The notes below the pieces were generated by a model, which was not told the origin of the DNA, ran no database searches, and saw only the letters and a program-made list of their open reading frames with translations. From contig JAFVBB010000001.1 in the NCBI GenBank assembly GCA_017480225.1, forward strand, positions 1 to 64,000: a stretch of 64,000 bases of DNA. Direction: 5' to 3'. The stretch comes from Bacteroidales bacterium (GTDB taxonomy: Bacteria > Bacteroidota > Bacteroidia > Bacteroidales > P3). This document shows, piece after piece, positions 33,720 to 45,857 of the stretch. Every line of letters starts with the position of its first letter. The first letter of the stretch is position 1. The position numbers and the translations under genes were made by a program.

Positions 33720-36116
33720 ATGAAAAAAATTGCAGTTGCCCTTTCCGCATTGCTGCTCCCGGCGCTCACCTTCGCGAGCGAGGCGAACCTGCAAATGCCC
33801 GAGGGGTTTGCCGACGACAGCCGGACAGGCATCCTTTACTGGGGCTTTGCCGCCGTGGTGCTGGGTCTTCTTTTTGGCTTTTGGCAATTCAGCAAGGTGC
33901 GCAAGCTTAAGGCCCACCGCTCGATGCTCGAGATTGGCGAGGTGATTTTCAAGACGTGCTCCACCTACCTCAAGCAGCAGGGACGCTTCCTGCTGCTGTT
34001 GTTCGTGTTCATCGGCGCGGCCATAGCGCTCTATTTCGGTGTGCTGCAGGGTATGCCGTTGGGCAGTGTGCTTCTCATTCTGGCCTGGACGGTGGTGGGC
34101 ATACTGGGCAGCTACGGCGTGGCATGGTTCGGCGTGCGCATGAACACGCTGGCCAACTCGCGCATGGCCTTCGCCAGCCTTCGCCGCCGTCCGCTCGACC
34201 TGCTGGGCATACCGCTGCGCGCGGGCATGAGCATAGGCATCGTGCTCATCTGCGTGGAGCTGGTGCTGATGCTCGTCATACTCCTCTTCATGCCCGGCAA
34301 GCTTGCCGGATCGTGCTTCATTGGCTTCGCCATCGGCGAGAGCCTCGGGGCCTCGGCCCTGCGCATCGCGGGCGGCATATTCACCAAGATAGCCGACATC
34401 GGCAGCGACCTCATGAAGGTGGTCTTCAAGATTGGCGAGGACGACCCGCGCAACCCCGGCGTCATAGCCGACTGCACCGGCGACAACGCGGGCGACAGCA
34501 TCGGCCCGACAGCCGACGGCTTCGAGACCTACGGCGTCACCGGCGTGGCCCTGGTGAGCTTCATTCTGCTGGCAGTGCCCGATGAATACAAAGTGCCGCT
34601 GCTGGTGTGGATATTCGTGATGCGCATACTCGGCCTGCTGTCGTCTGTGCTGGCCTATTACATCAACAACGCGATAGCCAACGCCAAGTACCGCAACGCC
34701 GACGACATCAACTTCGAGCACCCGCTCACGTCGCTGGTGTGGATCACCTCCATACTGAGCATGGTGTGCACCTTCGTGGCCTCGTATGCCATCCTCGGCT
34801 CGATGGGGCACAACTACTGGCTGGCGCTGAGCATCATCATCAGCTGCGGCACCCTCGGCGCGGCGCTGATACCCGAATTCACGAAGCTCTTCACCTCGCC
34901 CACGTCGAAGCATGTGGGTGAAGTGGTGGAGGCCTCGAAACAGGGCGGAGCCTCGCTCAACATACTCAGCGGCCTGGTGGCGGGCAACTACGGCGCTTTC
35001 TGGACCGGCATCGTCTTCTTCGTGCTGATGGTCATCGCCTACTTTGCCTCCACGGCCTTCGGGCTGGAGCCGCTGTTCGGCAGCTACTACACCATCTTCG
35101 CTTTCGGCCTGGTGGCCTTCGGTATGCTCGGCATGGGGCCTGTGACCATCGCCGTGGACAGCTACGGTCCGGTGACCGACAATGCGCAGAGCGTCTACGA
35201 GCTGTCGCTCATCGAGGACGACGTGGAGAAGACCACCCGCGAGGTGGAGGGCGAATTCGGCTTCAAGCCCGACTTCGAAAAGGCCAAATACTACCTTGAG
35301 GCCAACGACGGCGCGGGCAACACCTTCAAGGCCACTGCCAAGCCGGTGCTCATAGGCACTGCCGTGGTGGGCGCAACAACGATGATCTTCAGCCTCATAT
35401 TGATGATACAGGAGGAGCTGCACATCGACCCGGCGACCATCCTCAACCTGCTCAACCCCTACTCCATCCTCGGCTTCATCCTCGGCGGATGCGTCATCTA
35501 TTGGTTCACCGGCGCCTCGATGCAGGCCGTGACCACAGGCGCCAACCGCGCGGTGGAGTACATCAAGGAGAACATCAAGCTCGACACCAACGCACCGAAG
35601 AAGGCCGACGCCGCCAAGAGCATGGAGGTGGTGAAGATATGCACCAACTATGCCCAAAAGGGAATGATTAACATCTTCATAGCCATCTTCTGCTTCGCCC
35701 TGGCATTCGCCTGCCTCTCGTCGCCGCAGGGCATAGGCGGACAGAACGCCGTGTGCCTCTTCATCAGCTATCTGATCTCGATTGCCGTGTTCGGTCTGTT
35801 CCAGGCTGTCTTCATGGCCAATGCAGGCGGCGCGTGGGACAACGCCAAGAAGGTGGTCGAGGTAGACCTCCGCATGAAGGGCACCGAGCTGCACGACGCC
35901 AGCGTGGTGGGCGACACCGTGGGCGACCCGTTCAAGGACACCTCGTCGGTGGCGCTGAACCCGATTATCAAGTTCACCACCCTCTTCGGCGTGCTGGCCA
36001 TGGAGATTGCCATCAGCGCCAACTTCCAGGCCATGGCACCGTGGTTTGGCGTGGTGTTCCTGATTGTGGCACTGGTGTTCGTCTACCGCTCGTTCTACAA
36101 GATGCGCATCAAGTAG
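33720..36116 (+). CDS. hppA: membrane-bound ion-translocating pyrophosphatase
   Basis: Integral inner-membrane enzyme that couples pyrophosphate hydrolysis to H+ or Na+ export. 798 residues, about sixteen hydrophobic helices. Pyrophosphate-site residues are in DIGSDLMKVV, EDDPRNPGVIADCTGDNAGD and, near the C-terminus, DTVGDPFKDTSSVALNP. At the position that separates K+-dependent (Ala) from K+-independent (Lys) enzymes the segment reads GAGNTFKATAK, with Lys apparently aligned, but the surrounding sequence is divergent and I would not decide the subtype on this. N-terminal MKKIAVALSALLLPALTFA resembles a signal peptide. A terminator follows. Confidence 0.96.
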   Translation: MKKIAVALSALLLPALTFASEANLQMPEGFADDSRTGILYWGFAAVVLGLLFGFWQFSKVRKLKAHRSMLEIGEVIFKTCSTYLKQQGRFLLLLFVFIGAAIALYFGVLQGMPLGSVLLILAWTVVGILGSYGVAWFGVRMNTLANSRMAFASLRRRPLDLLGIPLRAGMSIGIVLICVELVLMLVILLFMPGKLAGSCFIGFAIGESLGASALRIAGGIFTKIADIGSDLMKVVFKIGEDDPRNPGVIADCTGDNAGDSIGPTADGFETYGVTGVALVSFILLAVPDEYKVPLLVWIFVMRILGLLSSVLAYYINNAIANAKYRNADDINFEHPLTSLVWITSILSMVCTFVASYAILGSMGHNYWLALSIIISCGTLGAALIPEFTKLFTSPTSKHVGEVVEASKQGGASLNILSGLVAGNYGAFWTGIVFFVLMVIAYFASTAFGLEPLFGSYYTIFAFGLVAFGMLGMGPVTIAVDSYGPVTDNAQSVYELSLIEDDVEKTTREVEGEFGFKPDFEKAKYYLEANDGAGNTFKATAKPVLIGTAVVGATTMIFSLILMIQEELHIDPATILNLLNPYSILGFILGGCVIYWFTGASMQAVTTGANRAVEYIKENIKLDTNAPKKADAAKSMEVVKICTNYAQKGMINIFIAIFCFALAFACLSSPQGIGGQNAVCLFISYLISIAVFGLFQAVFMANAGGAWDNAKKVVEVDLRMKGTELHDASVVGDTVGDPFKDTSSVALNPIIKFTTLFGVLAMEIAISANFQAMAPWFGVVFLIVALVFVYRSFYKMRIK

Positions 36117-36141
36117 CCGCGGTACACACACGGCTGTGACA

Positions 36142-36180
36142 GGCGGCGGCGCGGGCTCGAAAGCCCACGCCGCCGCTTTC
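36142..36180 (+). terminator. intrinsic terminator after hppA
   Basis: 15-bp stem with one mismatch, 36143-36157 with 36162-36176, GAAA-type loop, followed by TTTCGTT. Confidence 0.8.
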
Positions 36181-36295
36181 GTTGTGAATGTCGGCAAATT
36201 GCTGTGACGGCGCGCATTGCGCATGGTGGCGGCTGTATTGAACACGCTGTTGAAAATAATGTGAAATTCGCGCGCGCAAATCGAAAAAAAATACG

Positions 36296-36303
36296 TATCT
36301 TTG
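36296..36303 (+). promoter_or_regulatory. -7 box for gyrB
   Basis: TATCTTTG, an exact TAnnTTTG match, 33 nt before the gyrB ATG. No other box is seen before sdhC, so it may drive gyrB, the restriction-modification pair and pepE together. Confidence 0.8.
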
Positions 36304-36324
36304 CACTTTCAAACTGGATACTAG

Positions 36325-38280
<1,956 letters not shown>

Positions 38281-38290
38281 AACATTATTT

Positions 38291-39100
38291 ATGGATAGAC
38301 AAACATTCCAACGACTCCTGAATAAGGAGGTTGCCAGTTACAAACCCTTGCTTGAAACAAGGGACAATGACTGGATTGTCAAAGGTTTCATTGACGTTGA
38401 CAAGAATGTATACACAATCACCAACGACACAAAAGTTGTCTCGAAAATCATCGAGATAATCCTTATTCCACGGTTAGATGCGTTTGCAAAACGGAATGGG
38501 CTCACGCTTGAATTGCCGTCGGCACAGAACTACTATCCCGATTTGACCTTCAAAGACAACAATGGCAATCTTTTCGCCGTAGACTTCAAGTCAAGCTACT
38601 ATTACGACGACATGAAAGTGAATGGACTGACACTTGGGTCTTATTGGGGGTATTTCCGCAATCGCGACACAAAGAAGAATACAGACTACCCATACAAAGA
38701 CTACAAATGCCACCTTATTCTGGGTATGCTTTACAAACAAAGCGTAATCGATAGCAATGAAAAGAGTGTCTATGGCATTGATGAGTTAGGCATTATCAAG
38801 TCGGTCATTGAGCAGTTCATCTTCTTTGTACAACCAAAATGGAAGATAGCAAGTGACCGGCCGGGAAGCGGCAACACCCGAAATATTGGGGGCATCACGG
38901 AAATAGACAAACTGATTAAAGGTGAAGGACCTTTCGCAAAACTCGGAGAAGATGTTTTTGACGACTATTGGACAAACTTCTTCAATGCAATGGATGCCCG
39001 CTCGGCAGGTATAGGGACTCCACACTACCACAATCTTGCCACATATAAAGAATATCTTGATAAGCAACAAACGTTGCGTAAAAAGATCAGCAGGAGGTAA
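38291..39100 (+). CDS. EcoRV-like type II restriction endonuclease (predicted GATATC)
   Basis: 269 residues from ATG 38291 (MDRQTFQRLL); the in-frame TTG at 38270 overlaps gyrB and is rejected. The catalytic motif is Pro83-Asp84 with Asp98-x-Lys100 (YYPDLTF, AVDFKSS), and Glu55 lines up with EcoRV Glu45. The recognition loop GSGNT (192-196) is identical to the EcoRV loop that reads GATATC, and QNYYPD corresponds to the EcoRV Q-loop. I compared with EcoRV from memory. It starts only 10 nt after the gyrB stop with no promoter between, and its AT-rich codons differ from gyrB. Its methylase partner follows. Confidence 0.93.
   Translation: MDRQTFQRLLNKEVASYKPLLETRDNDWIVKGFIDVDKNVYTITNDTKVVSKIIEIILIPRLDAFAKRNGLTLELPSAQNYYPDLTFKDNNGNLFAVDFKSSYYYDDMKVNGLTLGSYWGYFRNRDTKKNTDYPYKDYKCHLILGMLYKQSVIDSNEKSVYGIDELGIIKSVIEQFIFFVQPKWKIASDRPGSGNTRNIGGITEIDKLIKGEGPFAKLGEDVFDDYWTNFFNAMDARSAGIGTPHYHNLATYKEYLDKQQTLRKKISRR
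39092..39097 (+). promoter_or_regulatory. canonical Shine-Dalgarno before the methyltransferase
   Basis: AGGAGG, 7 nt before the ATG at 39105 and overlapping the end of the restriction gene. Such strong sites are unusual among the genes in this window. Confidence 0.7.
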
Positions 39101-39104
39101 TATC

Positions 39105-40022
39105 ATGTCGTCTATCATCGTTCCCCCAATCAAATCGCAGGGCATCAAGACGAAACTGGTGCCGCGGATTAACGATTTGATTCTTTCGGCTGGCGTTAAA
39201 CTCGGCGCACGATGGATTGAGCCTTTCTTTGGAACAGGGGTTGTCGGATTTAATTCGCCAATGCAAGGTGCACATATTGTGGGCGATACCAATCCGCACA
39301 TCATCAACTTCTATAAGGGAGTGCAGAATGGCGATATAACGCCTTATTCCATGCGAGTTTATCTCGAGAAAGAAAGCCGTCTGCTATCCGAAGCGGATGA
39401 TGATGGATATGCCCATTACAAATTTGTACGAGACCGCTTCAACTTCGAGCACAGCCCTTACGACTTCATTTTTCTGTCCCGCGCCGGGTTCAACGGCATG
39501 ATGCGCTTCAACAGGCATGGTGATTGGAACATTCCGTTCTGCAAAAAACCAGATCGGTTTGCACCTGCATATATTACCAAAATCTGCAATCAGATACAAC
39601 AGACTGCATATATTATAAGACAAAAGGAGTGGGAGTTCCGCAATGTGAATTTCATTGAGACCATTGAACGGGCAGAGGCTGGAGATATAATCTATTGCGA
39701 CCCACCATACTATGGACGCTATGTAGACTATTACAATGGCTGGACAGAGCAGGACGAGCATGAATTGTACGAGGCACTGTCCCGCACACGTGCAAAGTTC
39801 ATCCTCTCCACATGGCACCACAATGACTACCGTTCCAACGATATGGTAAAACAGTATTGGAACCGATTCAACATTACAACCAAAGACCATTTCTACCACA
39901 ATGGTGGCAGTATCGATAATCGCCACTCTGTCGTTGAAGCCCTTGTGTTCAACTTCGATCTTCATGAGAAACAAGAAATCAAGACCATTAAGCAACTTGA
40001 ATTATTTGATGTAGCAGTATAA
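39105..40022 (+). CDS. Dam-family adenine-N6 methyltransferase, M.EcoRV-like
   Basis: 305 residues from ATG 39105 (MSSIIVPPIKSQGIKTKLV); the frame extends upstream to 39036 within the restriction gene. AdoMet motif EPFFGTGVVGFN (39-50) and catalytic DPPY (199-202) in the order of the alpha-class adenine methyltransferases. VPPIKSQGIKTKLV, NPHIINFY and FVRDRFN are stretches I associate with M.EcoRV. It should methylate an adenine in GATATC and protect against the adjacent endonuclease. AT-rich, 4 nt after the restriction gene, 11 nt before pepE. Confidence 0.93.
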   Translation: MSSIIVPPIKSQGIKTKLVPRINDLILSAGVKLGARWIEPFFGTGVVGFNSPMQGAHIVGDTNPHIINFYKGVQNGDITPYSMRVYLEKESRLLSEADDDGYAHYKFVRDRFNFEHSPYDFIFLSRAGFNGMMRFNRHGDWNIPFCKKPDRFAPAYITKICNQIQQTAYIIRQKEWEFRNVNFIETIERAEAGDIIYCDPPYYGRYVDYYNGWTEQDEHELYEALSRTRAKFILSTWHHNDYRSNDMVKQYWNRFNITTKDHFYHNGGSIDNRHSVVEALVFNFDLHEKQEIKTIKQLELFDVAV

Positions 40023-40033
40023 TTAAAAACATC

Positions 40034-40783
40034 ATGGATAAAAGAAATCTCTTACTTATTAGCAACAGCACCATGCGCGGCGAGGCCTACCTCGGATGGT
40101 GCAAGGATATGGTTGCCGATTTCTGCCGTCGGCACAATGTAAAACGCGTGCTATTCGTGCCCTACGCAGGCGTCAGTTTGGCCGAAGGCGGCCTCACCAA
40201 AAGCTACGACGCATACGAAAAGAAAGTGGCAGCCGTCTTCAAAGAATTTGGAGTGAGACTCACATCTGTTCACCACAAGGCTCTGCCCGTCAACGCCGTT
40301 TTCGACACCGACTGTGTGGCCGTGGGCGGTGGCAACACCTTCCATTTGGTGCGCGAACTGCAACGCACGGGACTGATGCAGGCCATACGTCAGCGCGCCT
40401 TCGACGGAATGCCCTACATGGGTTGGAGCGCAGGCAGCAATGTGGCAGGACCCACCCTCTGCACCACCAACGACATGCCCATCGTCATGCCGGCATCATT
40501 CGACTGCATGGGACTGGTGCCGTTCCAAATCAACCCCCACTACACAGACTTCTTCGACCCAAAGCATGGCGGCGAGACCCGAGACGACCGGCTGAAAGAG
40601 TTCATCATGGTCAATCCCAAGGCAACAGTTGCCGGCATACGCGAAGCCACCGCCCTGCTGCTTGAGGACGGGCACCTGTCGCTCATCGGCAAGCCTAACA
40701 AGATGAAAGTCTTCAAGACCAGGATGGAAAACACCCGCGAGTACGGCCTTGCGGACGACATCAATTTCCTGCTGAAAGCATAA
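40034..40783 (+). CDS. pepE: peptidase E (aspartyl dipeptidase)
   Basis: Serine peptidase of family S51 that cleaves N-terminal Asp dipeptides in the cytosol. 249 residues; GGGNTFHL (98-105) and nucleophile Ser132 in GWSAGSN. NPHYTDFF near residue 176 supplies the usual His-containing stretch. GC content returns to the local norm here. Starts 11 nt after the methyltransferase and 33 nt before sdhC. Confidence 0.92.
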   Translation: MDKRNLLLISNSTMRGEAYLGWCKDMVADFCRRHNVKRVLFVPYAGVSLAEGGLTKSYDAYEKKVAAVFKEFGVRLTSVHHKALPVNAVFDTDCVAVGGGNTFHLVRELQRTGLMQAIRQRAFDGMPYMGWSAGSNVAGPTLCTTNDMPIVMPASFDCMGLVPFQINPHYTDFFDPKHGGETRDDRLKEFIMVNPKATVAGIREATALLLEDGHLSLIGKPNKMKVFKTRMENTREYGLADDINFLLKA

Positions 40784-40816
40784 ACGGTTGAATAATTCAC
40801 AAACACAATAATTGAT

Positions 40817-41776
40817 ATGAACCTACCAAAGATTCACTCCGTCACAAAGAAGATTGTGGTGGCGTTGCTTGGCGGCTTCCTGCTGCTGTTCGTGCTGTTC
40901 CATGCCACAGCAAACCTGTTCATCCTGCGCCACGACGAAGGCGCGTGGTACTCCGCGTTTTGCCACTTCATGGGCACCAACTGGATTGTGAAAATCTTTG
41001 AGATTGTGCTTTTGGGTGTCTTCCTACTGCACATTCTGGTGACCCTGTGGCTGGTATTCACCAACCGTTTGGCACGTCCGGTGCGCTACCACCACAAGCC
41101 CGGCACCAAGACGCACAGCACCTCCACCCTCATGGCGTTGACTGGCATCCTCATCTTCGCCTTCCTGATTATGCACTTCTGCCAGTTCTACTTCGTGAAG
41201 CTGGGCTGGGTGAAAGGTGAATACATGGTGGAGACCGCGAAACTGCAGGACCCGCAGATTTCGGGCATCGTCAATATGTCCCAGCAATGGGGTTTGACAC
41301 CCGAGGAGCTGATTGACGAGCTGGAGCAAGAGGCCTCCATGCGAGCCGAAGACACCGGCGAACAGGACGAGACCGCGCAATATATCAGCGAGCTGCGCGA
41401 GAAGATGGCAGTGATGCAGATTGTGGCGCGCGCCACCGAGGAAGGCAACATAACCAGCGACGGCAAGTGGCTGCGCCATCTTACATACGACGAGCGACAG
41501 ACGCTGCGCAAAGTCATGCCAGAGAGCAAGCCCGAGCCCGACTTCTACTACATGTGCCGCAACCTTTTCCACAATCCCTTGATGGTGCTGCTCTACCTCA
41601 TCACCTTCGTGGCCCTGCTGCTCCACATGCTGCACGCCTTCCCCTCGGCTTTCCAGACCCTCGGCCTGGCCAACTACACTTACGCCAAGGCCATTGACAT
41701 CATTGGCAAGGTCTATGCCTGGCTAATCTTCATCATGTTCTCGGCAGTGCCGGTACTGGTCTACCTCGGCCTGTAG
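40817..41776 (+). CDS. sdhC: succinate dehydrogenase/fumarate reductase cytochrome b subunit with a large insert
   Basis: 319 residues, against roughly 220-230 in the Bacteroides homologues I know. Five transmembrane helices: about 13-34, 60-81, 104-127, 255-276 and 295-317. Candidate haem histidines are His29, His72, His120 and His270. Between helices 3 and 4 lies a hydrophilic stretch of about 115 residues (131-245), rich in Glu and Arg, where the usual loop is about 30 residues; it includes LTPEELIDELEQEAS and looks helical. The subunit anchors SdhA/SdhB to the inner membrane and exchanges electrons with menaquinone. Followed by sdhA after 48 nt. Confidence 0.93.
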   Translation: MNLPKIHSVTKKIVVALLGGFLLLFVLFHATANLFILRHDEGAWYSAFCHFMGTNWIVKIFEIVLLGVFLLHILVTLWLVFTNRLARPVRYHHKPGTKTHSTSTLMALTGILIFAFLIMHFCQFYFVKLGWVKGEYMVETAKLQDPQISGIVNMSQQWGLTPEELIDELEQEASMRAEDTGEQDETAQYISELREKMAVMQIVARATEEGNITSDGKWLRHLTYDERQTLRKVMPESKPEPDFYYMCRNLFHNPLMVLLYLITFVALLLHMLHAFPSAFQTLGLANYTYAKAIDIIGKVYAWLIFIMFSAVPVLVYLGL

Positions 41777-41824
41777 CACAGGACTCACCATCTGACGGAA
41801 AACACAAAGCGAAACCTCACGTTT

Positions 41825-43762
<1,938 letters not shown>

Positions 43763-43765
43763 GCT

Positions 43766-44521
43766 ATGAAATTCACACTGCATATATGGCGCCAGGAGAA
43801 CGCACGCGCCAAAGGCCGCTTCGAGACCTACAAGATAGACAACATCAGCGACGAGTGCTCCTTCCTTGAAATGCTCGACCAGCTGAACGAGCACCTGGTG
43901 GCCGACAAGATAGCCCACCCCGTGTGCTTCGACAACGACTGCCGCGAGGGCATCTGCGGCATGTGCGGCCTCTACATCAACGGCCGCCCGCACGGCAACG
44001 ACGACGGCGTGACCACCTGCCAGCTGCACATGCGCCACTTCCACGACGGCGACGAGATATGGATTGAACCCTGGAGGGCAAAGGCATTCCCCGTCATCAA
44101 AGACCTGGTGGTCGACCGCACCGCATTCGACAAGATAATTCAGGCCGGTGGCTACATCAGCGCCACCACCGGCGGCGTGCCCGACGCCAACAACATCCTC
44201 GTGCCCAAGCACAAGGCCGACCAGGCCATGGACGCCGCCGCCTGCATTGGCTGCGGAGCCTGCGTGGCTGCCTGCAAGAACGCCAGCGCCATGCTCTTCG
44301 TTGGCGCCAAGGTGAGCCACCTTGCCCTGCTGCCGCAAGGCAAGCCCGAGGCACAGGACCGCGTGCGCAAAATGGTCTGCAAGATGGACGAGCTGGGCTT
44401 CGGCGCCTGCACCAACACCTACGCCTGCGAGGCCGAGTGCCCGAAGCAGATAAAGAGGCAGAACATAGCCCGCCTCAACCGCCAGTGGATAGGCCAGGCC
44501 CTGGGCCGCGACCGCAACTAA
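43766..44521 (+). CDS. sdhB: fumarate reductase/succinate dehydrogenase iron-sulfur subunit
   Basis: 251 residues. [2Fe-2S] cysteines in [14 protein letters not shown], then [11 protein letters not shown] and [12 protein letters not shown] for the [4Fe-4S] and [3Fe-4S] clusters. Transfers electrons between SdhA and the membrane subunit. Last gene of the operon; a strong terminator follows. Confidence 0.96.
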   Translation: MKFTLHIWRQENARAKGRFETYKIDNISDECSFLEMLDQLNEHLVADKIAHPVCFDNDCREGICGMCGLYINGRPHGNDDGVTTCQLHMRHFHDGDEIWIEPWRAKAFPVIKDLVVDRTAFDKIIQAGGYISATTGGVPDANNILVPKHKADQAMDAAACIGCGACVAACKNASAMLFVGAKVSHLALLPQGKPEAQDRVRKMVCKMDELGFGACTNTYACEAECPKQIKRQNIARLNRQWIGQALGRDRN

Positions 44522-44542
44522 GGCTCCCACTGCCCAAAACAG

Positions 44543-44580
44543 CCGCCCCGACAGGCTCACAAGCCGTCGGGGCGGTTTTT
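44543..44580 (+). terminator. intrinsic terminator after sdhB
   Basis: Perfect 10-bp stem CCGCCCCGAC (44543-44552) with GTCGGGGCGG (44566-44575), with an inner GGCT/AGCC pair, followed by TTTTTG. Confidence 0.9.
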
Positions 44581-44664
44581 GTTTTGAATGAAAGTCGGCA
44601 AAAAAAAAGAACGCAATATGTTGTAAATCACTGACAAACAGACATTTCAAACAAAAGCGCACCA

Positions 44665-44831
44665 ATAACCCACTGATTGCCAGACTAATAAAGCACAAAA
44701 GCAATATCAAGGCCGTCTGTTCTTCGATTGTTCTTCGATTGTTCTCCGATTGTTCTTCGATACAAAATCGAAGAACAATCGAAGAACAATCGGACATCAA
44801 TCGAAGAACACACTGCCCTGACACGCGGCAG
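44665..44831 (-). repeat. 11-nt-unit palindromic element, copy 5
   Basis: Core 44719-44809 with GGCCGTCT at 44711-44718; inverted orientation. On the plus strand: GTTCTTCGATT, GTTCTTCGATT, GTTCTCCGATT, GTTCTTCGA; loop TACAAAA (44761-44767); then the complement carrying the GATGTCC variant (as GGACATC). Distal flank ACTGATTGCCAG at 44672-44683 corresponds to the flank of copies 4 and 6; the other flank CTGACACGCGGC matches the rest. It lies between the sdhB terminator and the polysaccharide genes. The stretch 44832-44995 before the chain-length gene shows no TAnnTTTG box. Confidence 0.95.
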
Positions 44832-44995
44832 AGGCGCGGCACTCCGCATCACCGCCGTCTTTCACTCGTGGCGCTCCTCTGCCGACCGCGCCGGTTCACA
44901 TGGCTGGCCGGATAATTATTTTTCCCTACAGGCAATAATGGCACAGCGCTTGCGTTATGCGGACATTCGAGTGTAAACAGAACAAAACAGCGATT

Positions 44996-45847
44996 ATGGA
45001 GCAGAACTTTGGCAACGGCTACGACCACGGCGCGACGCGCCGCTTCTTTGCCCGCTGGTGGCGGGTGCTGCTGATTGTGGCCGCGGTGGCGGCGGCGGCG
45101 AGCCTGGTGGTGTCGCTCATCATCAAGCCCCTCTACAAGTCGTCGGCGGTGCTCTTCCCCACCAGCTCGAACCGGCTGTCGAAGGCCATAATGGACTACC
45201 ACTACAGCCTTGACTTCATGGACTACGGCGTGGAGCGCGACTGCGAGTATGCCATCCAGATACTGTCGTCGAAGCGCATGGAGCAGGCCGTGTGCGAGCA
45301 CTTCAACCTCATGGAGCACTACGGCATCAAGCCCGACGGCGCGCACCCGCAGTTCCGCCTGTCGAAGCAGTACAGGAGCAACATCTCGGTGAAGCGCACC
45401 GACTTCCTGGGCGTCGAGATAGGTGTGCTCGACCAGGACCCGGCCTGGGCGGCGATGATAGCCAACTACATGGCGGCCATGTACGACACGCTGTGCCACG
45501 AGATACACGCCGACCGTGCCGAGAGCGCGGCCACGGTGATGAAAGGCGTGGTGGAGGCGCTGGAGAGCGAGATTGACTCGCTGAGCGCCACGCAGGGGCA
45601 GTCGGCATGGAAGAAGACCCTCATAGATGACAAATGCGGGCAGCTGGCCGACCTTCAGACCCGTGCCATGCAGACCGAGGTCGACAAAGGGCTCGAGGTG
45701 AGCTACAAGTACCTGGTTGACGAGGCCGTGCCGACCGACAAGAAGGCCTACCCCAAGCGACTGCTCATCGTGCTTGGCGGCACGCTGGGCGCGGTGGTGG
45801 TGTGCATCTTCGGCCTGCTGGTGTTCGCCCGGAAAGAGGAGGAATAG
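44996..45847 (+). CDS. Wzz-like polysaccharide chain-length determinant
   Basis: 283 residues from ATG 44996 (MEQNFGNGYDHG). Two transmembrane helices (about 20-42 and 256-277) flank a periplasmic helical domain, the layout of Wzz/PCP proteins that set O-antigen or capsule chain length. VLFPTSSNRLSK after helix 1 is also typical. No tyrosine-kinase domain. The O-antigen ligase gene follows after 10 nt. Confidence 0.85.
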   Translation: MEQNFGNGYDHGATRRFFARWWRVLLIVAAVAAAASLVVSLIIKPLYKSSAVLFPTSSNRLSKAIMDYHYSLDFMDYGVERDCEYAIQILSSKRMEQAVCEHFNLMEHYGIKPDGAHPQFRLSKQYRSNISVKRTDFLGVEIGVLDQDPAWAAMIANYMAAMYDTLCHEIHADRAESAATVMKGVVEALESEIDSLSATQGQSAWKKTLIDDKCGQLADLQTRAMQTEVDKGLEVSYKYLVDEAVPTDKKAYPKRLLIVLGGTLGAVVVCIFGLLVFARKEEE

Positions 45848-45857
45848 CACGCGCGTG

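Noticed and set aside
36122-36180. Inverted repeat after hppA as another mobile palindrome
   Set aside because: Its GC stem with a T-tract is an ordinary terminator and has no 11-nt units.
33711-36245. 844-codon minus-strand reading frame opposite hppA
   Set aside because: It is the exact antisense of hppA, is His/Glu/Arg-rich low-complexity sequence and has no family features; long antisense frames are common in GC-rich DNA.
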